From positions 160,353 through 224,352 of the forward strand of contig JACATO010001102.1 of the NCBI GenBank assembly GCA_018389105.1: a DNA stretch of 64,000 nt, read 5' to 3'. Within the stretch, counting starts at the first letter, position 1; each line of letters opens with the position of its first letter. This DNA is from Nautilus pompilius. Taxonomy: Eukaryota; Mollusca; Cephalopoda; Nautilida; Nautilidae. Positions 34,801-42,200 of this stretch are shown here, piece after piece. The notes below the pieces were generated by a model that had not been told where the DNA came from, made no database searches, and saw only the letters and a program-made list of their open reading frames with translations. Position numbers and translations under genes: made by a program.

Positions 34801-35786
34801 CGGAAAATGTTGCAATTTTGCAAGATCATTAATTGGAAATATTGCCTCACTTGAGAAAAATGCGTTTTAGGCGTCCAAATTTAAAAGAAAAAAAAGGAAT
34901 AAAAATCTCTGCCTACTTTGGAACAGCAATTTTCCTGTGAACGATGCAGCAGATCAAATTGCGGACTAATTGTTCTTTAGTAATTGATGCAAGTGATTTT
35001 CCTACTACATTAGAATTTATAGAATCCGGTTTATTGAGGAGGAAAACCTTCAGGATATTATTATTATTATTATTATTAATACCTTTTTTTTGTGTAGTCA
35101 GTATGTTTTCAGGATTACACGGGGCGGGGTGTTAAAAGAAGAAGAAGAAAACCATCCGCTGGGGATTCAGCTGCATGTGTGACATGGTTCAAGTTAAGGG
35201 GTCAGGGGAGGGGTTATGAGAGAGGGGGTTATGGGAGAGGGGGTTATGAGAGGGGGTTATGAGAGGGGTCCCCCCCCCACTGCTACTATTAGTCTTAGGT
35301 AAGAACCAGAGACGAGCAGAGACGGCTTTCCCATTAAAACTGAATATTTAAAAAAAAACCAAACACACAAACCCCGAGAGGGTGCCGAAACGGCCCGGGG
35401 GGTGGGGGTGGGGGTGATGACACGAGCGGGAAGTCTGCTCCAAAATATCCCCGCGCAATCGGCAGTCGCAGATAAATAGGCGGCGGCGGGTAAATAATCA
35501 CAGCTTCTCTCATTCTTATCGGAGTCAGGCGGACAGGGAGACGGGGGGTGGTGGTGTGACCGTCTGACGATACCCCACCACCTCACACACACACACACAC
35601 ACATGCGAGCCGACCGTCACGTTCTGCCAGTCATTTTCCACAATTTACGACGCCTGTCACACCGGACGACCGACCGCGTCCTCACAAAATATTCCAGACC
35701 CCCCCCCCACCCCACACCGCTATACAGACCTTGTACTGGCCGAATCCTCTGAGAACCTCGTTCGATAGGCACTCGAAATTGGCCAT
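10827..35786 (-). CDS. EPT1: Ethanolaminephosphotransferase 1 (EPT1/SELENOI family), nine coding exons
   Basis: The enzyme transfers phosphoethanolamine from CDP-ethanolamine to diacylglycerol (or an alkyl-acylglycerol), the last step of the Kennedy pathway for phosphatidylethanolamine, in ER/Golgi membranes. Coding exons in transcript order are 35730-35786, 33761-33829, 22685-22877, 21086-21348, 19682-19793, 18245-18293, 17193-17373, 16911-17093 and 10827-10892. Phases agree throughout and give 390 residues; human SELENOI is 397. The CDP-alcohol phosphotransferase signature is complete with exact spacing: D110-G111-x2-A114-R115-x8-G124-x3-D128-x3-D132. Multiple hydrophobic segments fit the polytopic family. 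Family-specific blocks include [29 protein letters not shown] and LPWGYD. It ends in TAA with no UGA or selenocysteine tail. The CEPT1/CHPT1 paralogues are the alternative, but the N-terminus and C-terminus match EPT1 better. Confidence 0.95.
11510..13525 (+). mobile_element. hAT-superfamily DNA transposon, 2,016 bp, degenerate
   Basis: Terminal inverted repeats are CAGTGGCGTAACTAGGG at the left and CAGTGGCGTATCTAGGG at the right (reverse complement), 16 of 17 identical, followed by G/C-rich subterminal tracts at both ends. The flanking 8-mers TGCGGTAC (11502-11509) and CGCAGTAC (13526-13533) match at 6 of 8 positions, fitting an aged 8-bp hAT target duplication. Inside is a broken transposase of the ZMYM1/DUF4371 type. 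The element has more CpG than the surrounding intron, so it is younger than the intron sequence but old enough to have decayed. Confidence 0.9.
11621..12973 (+). pseudogene. hAT transposase remnant (DUF4371/ZMYM1-like plus hAT C-terminal domain)
   Basis: The first block (11621-11971) contains the [19 protein letters not shown] and [13 protein letters not shown] motifs typical of the transposase catalytic core in DUF4371/ZMYM1-like proteins. After an in-frame TGA the same frame continues with [16 protein letters not shown] and a [12 protein letters not shown] motif, followed by further stops. Frames then shift (12072-12401, 12441-12770). The last block (12545-12973) ends with the hAT dimerisation region, including [20 protein letters not shown]. 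The N-terminal zinc finger and much of the middle are missing. It is not functional as read. Confidence 0.85.
14897..15140. repeat. Dispersed repeat, one partial and one fuller copy
   Basis: The segment 15010-15140 shares long near-identical stretches with 30784-30905: GGTACACTAATAC, ATAAGACCTCACTTATAAAC and GACCCAGCTCCCA, in the same order. A partial copy sits just upstream (14897-14970: GAACCGACCCAGCTACACC and onward to a C-rich end). No tRNA-type promoter boxes or coding domain were recognised; the class is unknown. On the minus strand both fuller copies can be read as [17 protein letters not shown], probably by chance. Confidence 0.65.
16911..17093 (-). CDS. EPT1: EPT1 exon 8
   Basis: 61 codons in phase 0, acceptor TTTCAG and donor GTAAGT. 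It encodes [14 protein letters not shown] followed by two hydrophobic membrane segments and AHIFYGFLV. The human equivalent is CQLIVCQMSSTRCP and AHIHYGVRV. Confidence 0.93.
17094..17192 (-). other. EPT1 intron 7, 99 bp, probable GC-AG intron
   Basis: On the minus strand the intron begins GCAAGT and ends TTTCAG. Using GC keeps the protein gapless against human EPT1 (GTAFANSTCQLIV versus [13 protein letters not shown]). The next frame-keeping GT lies six bases downstream, has a poor consensus (GTCTGT) and would insert two residues. GC donors with an otherwise strong AAGT context are a known minor class. Confidence 0.75.
17193..17373 (-). CDS. EPT1: EPT1 exon 7
   Basis: 181 bases, acceptor TTTCAG. 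It encodes [19 protein letters not shown], a hydrophobic segment, [10 protein letters not shown] and GTAFSNIA. The donor is the non-canonical GC described for intron 7. The following upstream intron 6 (17374-18244) is AT-rich with no gene. Confidence 0.92.
18245..18293 (-). CDS. EPT1: EPT1 exon 6 (49-bp short exon)
   Basis: Acceptor CCAG and donor GTGAGT. The exon enters and leaves in split codons (G/CC and GT/G) that match exons 5 and 7. It encodes [15 protein letters not shown], aligned with the membrane segment before the RSYKNN loop in human EPT1. It has little sequence identity, so the call rests on position, phase and splice sites. Confidence 0.82.
18294..19681 (-). other. EPT1 intron 5
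   Basis: AT-rich intron with a poly-T run near 18550 and a (CA)n tract near 18932-18948. No gene recognised. Confidence 0.7.
19682..19793 (-). CDS. EPT1: EPT1 exon 5
   Basis: 112 bases, acceptor TTTCAG and donor GTAAGT. It encodes [19 protein letters not shown] and a second part ending VVEFIVY, a membrane segment followed by a loop as in the human protein (SFVYIVTAVVGVEAW). Confidence 0.88.
19794..21085 (-). other. EPT1 intron 4
   Basis: AT-rich intron starting GTGAGT on the minus strand, with a poly-A/T tract near 20858-20878. No gene recognised; small open frames on both strands are not supported. Confidence 0.7.
21086..21348 (-). CDS. EPT1: EPT1 exon 4 (catalytic motif exon)
   Basis: 263 bases, acceptor TTTAG and donor GTGAGT. 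It carries the whole CDP-alcohol phosphotransferase signature (residues 110-132), which binds the two metal ions and CDP, then [28 protein letters not shown] and SQL. This is the best-conserved part of the gene and fixes the family assignment. Confidence 0.97.
21349..22684 (-). other. EPT1 intron 3
   Basis: AT-rich intron with a long poly-A run (about 21998-22023) preceded by short ACAAG repeats. No gene recognised. Confidence 0.7.
22685..22877 (-). CDS. EPT1: EPT1 exon 3
   Basis: 193 bases, acceptor TTTCCAG and donor GTAAG. It encodes [20 protein letters not shown], the first membrane segment, then [15 protein letters not shown] and [18 protein letters not shown]. It aligns with human IFPTWLAPNLITFSGFLLVV and [20 protein letters not shown]. 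Confidence 0.95.
23190..23440 (-). repeat. tRNA-derived SINE (family 2) with a conserved 3' domain
   Basis: On the minus strand the head reads TGGTCCACTAGTTAACCAC, GATTGCTAAGATCGCAGG, then a B-box-like GGACGATTCAA (23377-23387). The tail, about 23199-23275, shares a pattern with three other places in this window (29884-29950, 39140-39225, 44270-44345). Its core on the plus strand is TGTCCACTAGGATG followed by CCAATCCTGCATCA. The shared tail and the tRNA-like head together suggest a SINE family whose 3' module is found alone elsewhere. Confidence 0.6.
24470..25250 (+). pseudogene. LINE ORF1 (gag-like) remnant
   Basis: Starts [14 protein letters not shown] and is open to 24661, then continues in another frame ([15 protein letters not shown]) with one stop. 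From 24867 it is open for 127 codons, including [19 protein letters not shown], an RRM/esterase-like strand region common in L1/Tx1 ORF1. The end has a zinc-knuckle-like [14 protein letters not shown] in which the second Cys of C-x2-C-x4-H-x4-C is replaced by Phe. A basic, Lys/Arg-rich tail continues in 25271-25459. At least one frameshift and a lost knuckle residue show decay. Confidence 0.8.
25855..25969 (+). repeat. Left terminal inverted repeat of the mariner
   Basis: 115 bp beginning CAGGGTGCGGCAAAATGATC; its reverse complement is found at 27063-27177 without a mismatch that I could see. Confidence 0.95.
25979..27056 (+). pseudogene. DD41D mariner transposase, frameshifted
   Basis: The N-terminal helix-turn-helix region is open from about 25979 ([19 protein letters not shown]) to about 26140. 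A 1-2 base indel near 26139-26148 moves the frame to [17 protein letters not shown], a GRPR linker motif. That frame is open to 26998 and contains [12 protein letters not shown] (first Asp), [22 protein letters not shown] (second Asp), [19 protein letters not shown] (third Asp). Near 26965-26980 a second frameshift occurs; the old frame then shows [10 protein letters not shown], a TGA, and a tail ending at 27056. Two shifts and a stop make this copy non-autonomous. Confidence 0.9.
27063..27177 (-). repeat. Right terminal inverted repeat of the mariner
   Basis: Reverse complement of 25855-25969, ending CCGCACCCTG and followed by the TA target duplicate. Confidence 0.95.
27660..29080 (+). pseudogene. 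LINE reverse transcriptase remnant
   Basis: 27660-28034 gives the linker before the RT palm. 28075-28545 gives the RT fingers and palm: [31 protein letters not shown] and [14 protein letters not shown] (motif A with the catalytic Asp). Near 28616 the next frame shows [10 protein letters not shown] (motif B). The catalytic YxDD box is at about 28720-28734 as [10 protein letters not shown] (usual YADD). It is followed by [17 protein letters not shown] (motif D-E region). Frame changes near 28030, 28545 and 28840 disable it. Confidence 0.9.
29126..30064 (+). pseudogene. LINE ORF2 C-terminal segment
   Basis: Frames 29126-29626 and following code for the C-terminal part. [22 protein letters not shown] near 29735-29800 is a Cys-x2-Cys...His...Cys motif typical of L1/Tx1 ORF2 ends, and [12 protein letters not shown] near 29995 is the terminal helix. 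About 70 bases at 29884-29950 look like an inserted copy of the SINE family 2 tail, since they break the expected spacing between these two blocks. Confidence 0.75.
29884..29950 (-). repeat. SINE family 2 tail-like insertion in the LINE
   Basis: The plus strand reads TTGTCTGCTAGAAAGTGTTG, CCAATCCTGCACATTGAGG, matching in order the tail of the SINE at 23190-23440. It lies at a point where the LINE coding sequence is interrupted. Confidence 0.45.
30066..30783. other. Intron 2 sequence between LINE and dispersed repeat
   Basis: Possible LINE 3' UTR, with a poly-T run near 30245-30257. Otherwise no feature recognised. Confidence 0.45.
30784..30905. repeat. Dispersed repeat, second location
   Basis: Matches 15010-15140 in the order GGTACACTAATAC, ATAAGACCTCACTTATAAAC, ACAGCTG.GGCGGC, GACCCAGCTCCCA, ending in a C/A-rich stretch. 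Here it leads directly into the hairpin cluster. Confidence 0.65.
30972..31336. other. Hairpin cluster with TTCG/TTTT loops
   Basis: Nine short inverted repeats were found by eye in about 365 bp: 30978-30991 (GCCC-T6-GGGC, inside an outer 7-bp stem 30972-30978/31011-31017), 31061-31082 (7-bp stem), 31083-31102 (5 bp), 31135-31158 (GCTCGG/CCGAGC with inner CTG-GTTT-CAG), 31226-31238 (GGGAC-ATT-GTCCC), 31244-31257 (GGAGT-TTCG-ACTCC), 31258-31273 (core GC-TTCG-GC), 31280-31293 (GGAGC-TTTT-GCTCC) and 31325-31336 (TCTC-TTCG-GAGA). The part after 31100 is CpG-rich, unlike the surrounding intron. No protein domain was recognised. Function unknown. Confidence 0.6.
31337..32062. other. Intron 2 sequence, no clear feature
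   Basis: AT-rich. An exact 18-mer, GCAGGCTGTGATAACTTA, occurs here (31682-31699) and again at 32978-32995; see the hAT relic. Confidence 0.4.
32063..33480 (-). pseudogene. hAT-type transposon relic (ZBED/FAM200-like C-terminus)
   Basis: On the minus strand, frames at 32063-32289 combine to a pattern like the hAT C-terminal block: LLCEA in one frame, then [10 protein letters not shown] in the next, compared with the family's TTYLCE-GFS---T-IKTK. The right border at 33480 reads CAGGGGTTCTTGAACTATGG on the minus strand, the style of hAT-Charlie terminal repeats. The other end was not found. Heavily decayed; low-confidence family call. Confidence 0.4.
33761..33829 (-). CDS. EPT1: EPT1 exon 2
   Basis: 69 bases, acceptor TTTCAG and donor GTAGGT. 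It encodes [23 protein letters not shown] in phase 0. Human has [23 protein letters not shown] at the same place. Confidence 0.95.
33830..35729 (-). other. EPT1 intron 1
   Basis: The downstream two-thirds is AT-rich and CpG-poor. The part nearest exon 1 (from about 34.5 kb) becomes CpG-richer and includes a G-run repeat (35198-35268) and a (CA)n tract (about 35584-35602). No gene recognised. Confidence 0.7.
35198..35268 (+). repeat. G-run tandem repeat, G-quadruplex candidate
   Basis: Repeats of GAGAGGGGGTTAT with seven or more runs of four to five G, spaced by about 3-9 bases. It ends against a C-run that could pair with one G-run. It lies in EPT1 intron 1, about 0.5 kb inside the gene, with the G-rich strand being the EPT1 template strand. 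Confidence 0.7.
35730..35786 (-). CDS. EPT1: EPT1 exon 1 with start codon
   Basis: Start ATG at 35786 in the context CAAGATGG (purine at -3, G at +4). It encodes [19 protein letters not shown], then donor GTCTGT. Human EPT1 begins MAGYEYVSPEQLAGFDKYK. The donor is weak, but the junction codon and homology are exact. Confidence 0.93.
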
Positions 35787-36257
35787 CTTGATTCACTCCA
35801 CGGTTGCTTGAACCGCGAACGTCGATAAGTTAATGAGGCAGAATCTGGACAGGAGTCCGACCAATCAAAAACGGCGACTGAACCAAACCCCGGGGGGGGG
35901 GGGGGAATGGTTCTGCCGCACGTGGTTCTAGGCAGTTAATTTTTATGAAACCGCGATAATTAAATTAACTCGTCTCTGGTCTTTATGGCTAATGAAGGAG
36001 GTGAAGTTTAACTTCCCCAACATATTTAATTTTTTTCTAAAATAGAGCATTAAAAAAAAAAAAAGTTATTAAAAATTTAAAAAAAAACAAACAAACAAAC
36101 TATTTTAGCTCTACGCAAAAACTCCCGATTATCTCCCTTACATTGTTTGTTGTCATGACTCCAAACGCAACACAGAGGCAACACAGATACAGGCCTGCAA
36201 CAGAACAGTCCCCCCCCACCAGCCAAGTCGGCACAAGAGTAAGGAATCAGAAGAAAG
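35787..36257. promoter_or_regulatory. Divergent EPT1/FBPase promoter region (471 bp)
   Basis: The two start codons are only 471 bp apart and point away from each other. The half next to EPT1 is CpG-rich. It holds a CCAAT box (35858-35862, in GACCAATCAAAAACGG) about 75 bp from the EPT1 ATG, a long G-run (about 35892-35905) and an E-box CACGTG (35919-35924). The half next to FBPase is AT-rich, with poly-A (about 36052-36063). No clear TATA box could be assigned to either side, so start sites are not known. Confidence 0.65.
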
Positions 36258-37316
36258 ATGGCTTCTGAGAAATACGCGGATATCGAATGCATGACCCTGA
36301 CTCGGTATCTGATGGAAGAACAGAAGAAACACCCGGACGCCACGGGCGACTTGTCGCGGTTGATCAACTCCATCGTCACAGCCGTCAAGGCCGTGGCGTC
36401 CGCCGTCAGGAAGGCAGGCATCCACTCCGTGTTCGGGATCCCCGGGAAGCCCACCGAGTCCCAGGATGAGATCAAGCGGCTGAACGAACTCGCCAACGAG
36501 CTCTTCATCAACATGATCAAGTCCTCCTTCGCCGTGTGCCTGATCGTCTCCGAGGAAAACAAGAAGGCCGTGGAGGTGGAGGAGGAGAAGCGGGGCAAGT
36601 ACATCGTCTACATCGATCCCGTCGACGGTTCCAACAACATCGACTGCCTGGTCTCCGTCGGCTCCATCTTCTGCATCATGAAGAAGTCGAACACGGAGCC
36701 GGCGACGGAGAAGGACTGCCTCCAGTGCGGGCGGAACATTGTCGCCGCCGGCTACGCCCTCTACGGCAGCGCTACCATGATGGTCCTGTCGGTCGGGAGT
36801 GGCGTGAACGGGTTCATGTACGACCCCGCCATCGGCGAGTTCCTGCTGACGGAGAACAACATGAAGATCAAGCACAGGGGAAGCATATACTCCATCAACG
36901 AAGGGTACACGAAGTACTGGGATGACCAGGTCATTCAGTATGTCAAAAATAAGAAACACCCGGAAAGCGGGAAGCCGTACTCCAGCAGATACATTGGCTC
37001 GATGGTGGCCGACGTCCACAGAACGTTGTGCTACGGCGGGATATTTATGTATCCCGCCACGATGGAAGACCCCAACGGAAAGCTGCGATTGCTGTACGAA
37101 GTGGACCCCTTGGCATACATCATCGAGCAGGCCGGCGGGAAGGCTTGTGCCTCCACTGTGGACGTCCTGGATATAGTCCCCCAAGACATCCACCAACAAA
37201 CGCCCATATTTATGGGCTCCAGAGACGACGTGAACGACCTGTTGAAGTTGTACGAAATACAGCCACGCATTAAATTTACCACATTCTCGGGGATTGAACG
37301 CAAAATAAAGGCTTAG
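36258..37316 (+). CDS. FBP1: Fructose-1,6-bisphosphatase, intronless, 352 residues
   Basis: Hydrolyses fructose 1,6-bisphosphate to fructose 6-phosphate in gluconeogenesis (cytosol). The open frame is complete and unspliced, with ATG in the context AAAGATGG. Visible: N-terminal AMP-site helix and TGDL (29-32); metal ligands VSEE (98-101) and DPVDG (D120, D123); KRGKY (111-115); substrate residues RYIGSMVADVHRTL (244-257) and Y265; KLRLLYE (K275, E281), the family signature. Mammalian forms have about 338 residues; the extra length is mostly a C-terminal tail (334-352). Departures from normally invariant residues: KLD to RLN (catalytic loop Asp), DPLDGSSN to DPVDGSNN, and IYRK to IMKK near the AMP-site Arg. 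GC-rich third positions dominate the first 600 bases. A diverged or retrocopied paralogue is possible. Confidence 0.96.
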   Translation: MASEKYADIECMTLTRYLMEEQKKHPDATGDLSRLINSIVTAVKAVASAVRKAGIHSVFGIPGKPTESQDEIKRLNELANELFINMIKSSFAVCLIVSEENKKAVEVEEEKRGKYIVYIDPVDGSNNIDCLVSVGSIFCIMKKSNTEPATEKDCLQCGRNIVAAGYALYGSATMMVLSVGSGVNGFMYDPAIGEFLLTENNMKIKHRGSIYSINEGYTKYWDDQVIQYVKNKKHPESGKPYSSRYIGSMVADVHRTLCYGGIFMYPATMEDPNGKLRLLYEVDPLAYIIEQAGGKACASTVDVLDIVPQDIHQQTPIFMGSRDDVNDLLKLYEIQPRIKFTTFSGIERKIKA

Positions 37317-37427
37317 GATTCGGGGACTAAAGATTTCTTAATAAGTTTATTCCTTCTATTTTTTTTTTTCTTTACGCATTAGAACGAGACTTAAGTTCGT
37401 TTTTATTAAAATTTGAAATGCAGAGAA

Positions 37428-37433
37428 AATAAA
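37428..37433 (+). promoter_or_regulatory. Candidate FBPase polyadenylation signal
   Basis: AATAAA 112 bases after the FBPase stop codon. Another AATAAA at about 37304 overlaps the last codons and is too early. Confidence 0.6.
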
Positions 37434-39139
37434 CCTTGTTTGCTTTTTTAAATACACCTTTCGCAGGACTAATGATACCTGTGACGTCAATTACACTTCT
37501 TGCTTGTTGTGAAAGCTCCCGATCATTCTATTATTACGTATTCCACAAACATTCTTGTCCCTGACGATCTTTGTGCAGACTGTTAACCTTTAAACAATAC
37601 TTTGGTAACCTGCGTCATTTCCCTTAGATCGGAACAAAGAGCAAATAACTCTTTGTTTGAGATTTGTGCAATGTATTAAAAAAATTACTTTGCGATCATA
37701 TACTGATTGGTAATTAAAACTGTACAGTCATTAAAAAAATTGTTAAACGGAGTGTGATATTTTTATTTTTATTACCTCGTGTGTGTGTGCGTGTGTTACA
37801 GAACTTGTTTCTCAAATAAGTTTTAGTCCAAGGGACGTAATTCATGCAAGAGAACGTAATCCTAAGTTTTTTTTTTTTTAATTAATATACAATAAGTTAA
37901 TCGAAACTGTACGCAAAAAAAAAAAAAATACTGCAAAATACAGTAAAATGTAAGGATGTTACTGCAACAACCATAAACATACAGGTATTTAATGTACAAG
38001 GTATTTTACTTTCATAGAGTAACCGCTCAAAATGTCTGCTTTCCAGACTTACACAAGTTACTCGATAATTCCCCCATTTCTGACACTTCGTCCACAAAAT
38101 CACGGCGCCCCCATTCCGCTGACAGGTTGTAGTTGCAAATAACTCCTTTTTCTAAAGTACAATGGATTTGTAGAAGCTCTAAAGGTGACTTTTCAGCTTA
38201 AGTAGAGCCAGTAGATTAACTTAAGGATTACAATGTATTTTCAAACTTCATCTTAAAAAAAAAAAGAATTAGTGGGAAAAAATTTAAAATAATTACACTG
38301 CATTTGAGGACTAATCATTCACTTGCCTTGATGTCAGAAAAAAAAAACAACTTTGCTAACACAGCAAATAACAATCCAAACAGTACAAACAAAATTACCA
38401 AAACGAAATAAGTTATAGTAGTTCTATAGATACACAAACTCTCATGACTGACCAGTTGTTTGTTATAATCTATTGCGGACACTGGAGTATTCATTCATCA
38501 TTCACGAGTTTTATTTACTATAGTAGTATCGTGCGTGTATTTTGACCACCAATCTTCGCCCTTGGTACCAATTCTCAGTAAGTACCCCAAGATTGAAGAG
38601 TCTGGAAAAGAATTCATAAAAAAAAAACCGTTAAAGCTGTGTTTGCCGAAAAGAGAAAGAGCAACACAGAACAACCACTATAAGCAGACAGAGAGGCATC
38701 TTTAAAAATAGTCCCAACAAAATATAAAATATCCTTTCGTTGGTTGTTTTAAATTACTATTTTAAAACTAATTTGCACATACATGGAGGAGTTCTATTGA
38801 TTCTCAAGAATAACGAGCGTGTTTAAAAATAAAGTAGTTTTTCGCTTAGGTTATGAATGAGTGCTTTGGTTTAAACAGAAAATGGCGAAGTTGACCAGTC
38901 TTTTAAAACTATAAACACAAAGGGTCAAGAACGTTTTTTTTAAAAAAGGCGAATTGAATCGACTTATTAATAAGAACTTTTAGAGAATTTACAGCCTAAA
39001 GATATGTTTAAAGTTTGGACAAAATATTTTCAAACCAGCTACTGGCAATAACTTAAATTCCAAATAAATCAGGGTGGGTGGGTGGGAGAGACAGAAGACT
39101 GAAGCAGAACAAATAGGAAAACAACAAGTAAGTAATTCG
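37434..39139. other. Intergenic, downstream of FBPase
   Basis: AT-rich but not CpG-depleted. A perfect TGACGTCA palindrome lies at 37492-37499. Poly-A/T tracts near 37870 and 37916. The minus-strand open frame at 37897-38103 has no recognised domain. Confidence 0.5.
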
Positions 39140-39225
39140 GTTAGCGTGGACAACCGTAGTGAAAAATCGCGGTGCTTCGGTTGTCTGCTAGGAGGCGATG
39201 TAAATCTTGCGCCAAGTTGGTAGAT
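39140..39225 (-). repeat. SINE family 2 tail-like fragment
   Basis: The plus strand reads TTGTCTGCTAGGAGG and then AAATCTTGCGCCAAGTTGG, in the order of the tail of the SINE at 23190-23440. No tRNA head is visible nearby. Confidence 0.45.
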
Positions 39226-42200
39226 TCCGCTTTCACCATCACCCCCAGTAATGGCAATTGCGTTAATATGACTCTTTAATTCTCCATAAATATTTAACTT
39301 ATTTTCAACGTCATTTTATATAACTAAGGTCGACTTAGCATCAGTCAAAACTCCGCCTAGCGCACTTATGCCGAGATTGTGTTTTCTATCTGTACACACA
39401 GGCGACGCGTGTAATTAGAAGATATTTTTATTCCTCTGTCCAGTATAAACGATTCTAGTTTAAAGGGACAACAACACAATGGGTCGGACTCTTTCTTTGT
39501 GGAATAAAATTTAAAAAAACACAAACAACAACAACAACAAAAGAGAAAAGTCAATTCATTAGTAAAGGCGAAATAACAGAAAATTTTTTTTTTAAAGTTA
39601 TTTTATAAAAATAAATTGCAAAATATTTAAAATGCTTTTGTAATTTTTTTTCCTTTTCTCTCTTGATGCGCATTGAGCCCTTCATTTAAAATAAATAGTT
39701 TAATAGATTTTACTTCTAACAAATAAGCGCAGCTTCGGTCTTAAGAGTTTCGAAGCGGTTCTATTTCATCCCTATATGACAACAAACAACCTGTCGCTGA
39801 AAATCTCCTCATAAACAACGATAACTTTGTATCTTTTTTTTTTTTTTAGGTTCAAAGAAATTTTATTTAAATTTCGATTAGTAACAAAAATTTATAATTT
39901 TTTTAAAAATGAAAACTTATGGTCTTAAAGGATTTTAGCCAATATTAGTTTACACTGAGACTGCGAGCCAGCTACCCAACCCTACTCCCACTCTCTCTGG
40001 AGGGAGGTAGGATTGTCCCAATGCTCTGACCAGTAGAAAGGTGTTTTCTCACCCAGGAATTTGGAGTCGAAAGAATTTAGTTAAACAAAAGCATATGTTT
40101 ATCTTATTTACTTGTAGCTCCTTTCCGTACCTGAAAATATAAGCTTTGTCGACGTAGCGCTCACGAGAAGTTACTTATTTTAAAATCGTCCATTAGTGAG
40201 GGTGGCTGGAGGCCGATCTTCCGCACGTGGGGTCGGTCATCAGGGGGGGGTCAGCGAGTTCACTTCACTTCAACAGTCGGCAAAGCGAGCAGCCAAGCGG
40301 AACGGTGGACCACTGCAGTCAGTAACTTACACCAGGCATCATCACCAATCCCAGGAAAACTGTAGGTAGAAGCCATAAAAGAAACAATCAGTTCATCCAC
40401 CGGCCCTTTTCCCCCTTCAGGAAGCCCCAACTTTCCAACTAAATATTCGCATGTACTCGTTGCTCGCTTCAATAACGGGATGGCTAACACACACACACAC
40501 ACAATGCAACTTCAGCATCGCACATCCGCTGGACCACACGATCTCCTGGTCGGTCCTCTTCCTATCGATCGAGGGAGCCCCGCCTTAACCTGCGAGATAA
40601 AAAACACTGCAGTGACAACCCTTACCCCCCCCCACTTCCTTTCCCCACAAATTTACATAATTGTTAGCATCTATAAACTTTACGAAATAAAAAAACGCAT
40701 CAGCTTTAATAAGGTTCTACAATTAGAATACAAAGAGAAAAAAATTGCTGACAAACCGAGCTTCAAATGAAAAACAGCCGACTAGTGGGGGGGGGGTTCG
40801 TTCTCCCCCCCCCCGACTGGCAGACACCGCTTCACCATCCGTTCGATACGAGCCAGCATCATTCCTCCGAAGCCTCATTAATTTCTACAAAAAAGACTAG
40901 AAAAGGGTTGGTTCCCCACCCGACCAAAATAAGCGACTAACTCAAAATTTACATTATTTATTATGTAGTATTATTTACATACATACATTATATATATATA
41001 TATTGACTTTAGAAAAGAGAAATAACCATTTGCAAGTCATATAATTTTTTAAAAAATCATTTACCAAGGGAGACAATAACAGAAAAGGTAATCACTTCAG
41101 ATAAACTTGAATAATGTCCCTTAGATTATTAATTTCCTGGCGATAACTTGGAATTTCACATCTATCACTGTGTTGCGAAAGCATTCCGTGGGCGCTACCT
41201 GAGAAAAGAAAATCTAACTTTCTTCTCGTGTTCCCGGCCAATCTCGCTGCACCACCCCCCCCCAAACCACGGCGGCAAATACTTTCCCAGTGAAGCTTGC
41301 GATTCTTCATTTTACAGAAATAAAATATTTGGAATTAACGAACGTAAACACGAGAACTAAGAGTCTTTTTATATTCGAGGACGAAGGGGCAAAGACTGGA
41401 CGTGGAAGGTACGGGGGCAGAGGTGATTCAAATGCTATAGAAATGGTGATAGAGCTTGCATAGCTTTCAGTATTGCTTAATAGAATTAATTATGAAATCA
41501 TTCATTCGAAATTGAAAATCATCCCTATCTCTGAAATACCAACGTAATGGATTCTGTAACTAATATTTTATAGATGCCAGTGTTACCGTGCAACATGCTG
41601 ACGACAAACCAAAGCGATCATCCAACTCGGCGAAAGGGAATCGGCAGGGCAAGGAAGCGGATGGTCCTGTGAACGTAACCCACGGGCCCAGGAACCGGTT
41701 GGGCAGGCAGTTCACGAAACGCCATTACACCGAATTACGCTGAATATTTGCCCTAACAACGAACGAGTTGAAACTTGTACTTAATAAAACAAAGCAAAAA
41801 AGGTTTCTTCTGTCAATGGCCATGTTAGACACCTTGTTTCTATTATGACTTACACAGCGATAAAGATTAAAGAGTGGAAGATGTTTAATTTTAGTATTTT
41901 TCTGCCAAATGTCGGCCATGTTGAATTCATTGTACATGATTACAAATACATCGGGTTTTCAGTGCGCAACGGTTAGCCAACTAACCCCAAATAATAATTT
42001 TAAAATAATGCTGCTGAAAAATCGCTTGCCTTACCTCCCCAACACATTATTATAGATTTTGAGAAAACTGTATTAATTTTTTCAGCGTTCCAACTTTGTC
42101 CTCTCTTCCCACTATTGCTGCGCGATTCTGCTCTCATCATGGCCCCTCTTATCTCTTTGTCTCCCCTCCCCCTAGCGGCAGGTGTTTCTCAATAGAGCCT

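Noticed and set aside
36153..37199. 348-codon open frame on the minus strand across FBPase
   Set aside because: It is the antisense shadow of the FBPase gene, kept open by its GC-rich codons. The plus-strand product matches a known enzyme throughout and the antisense product matches nothing.
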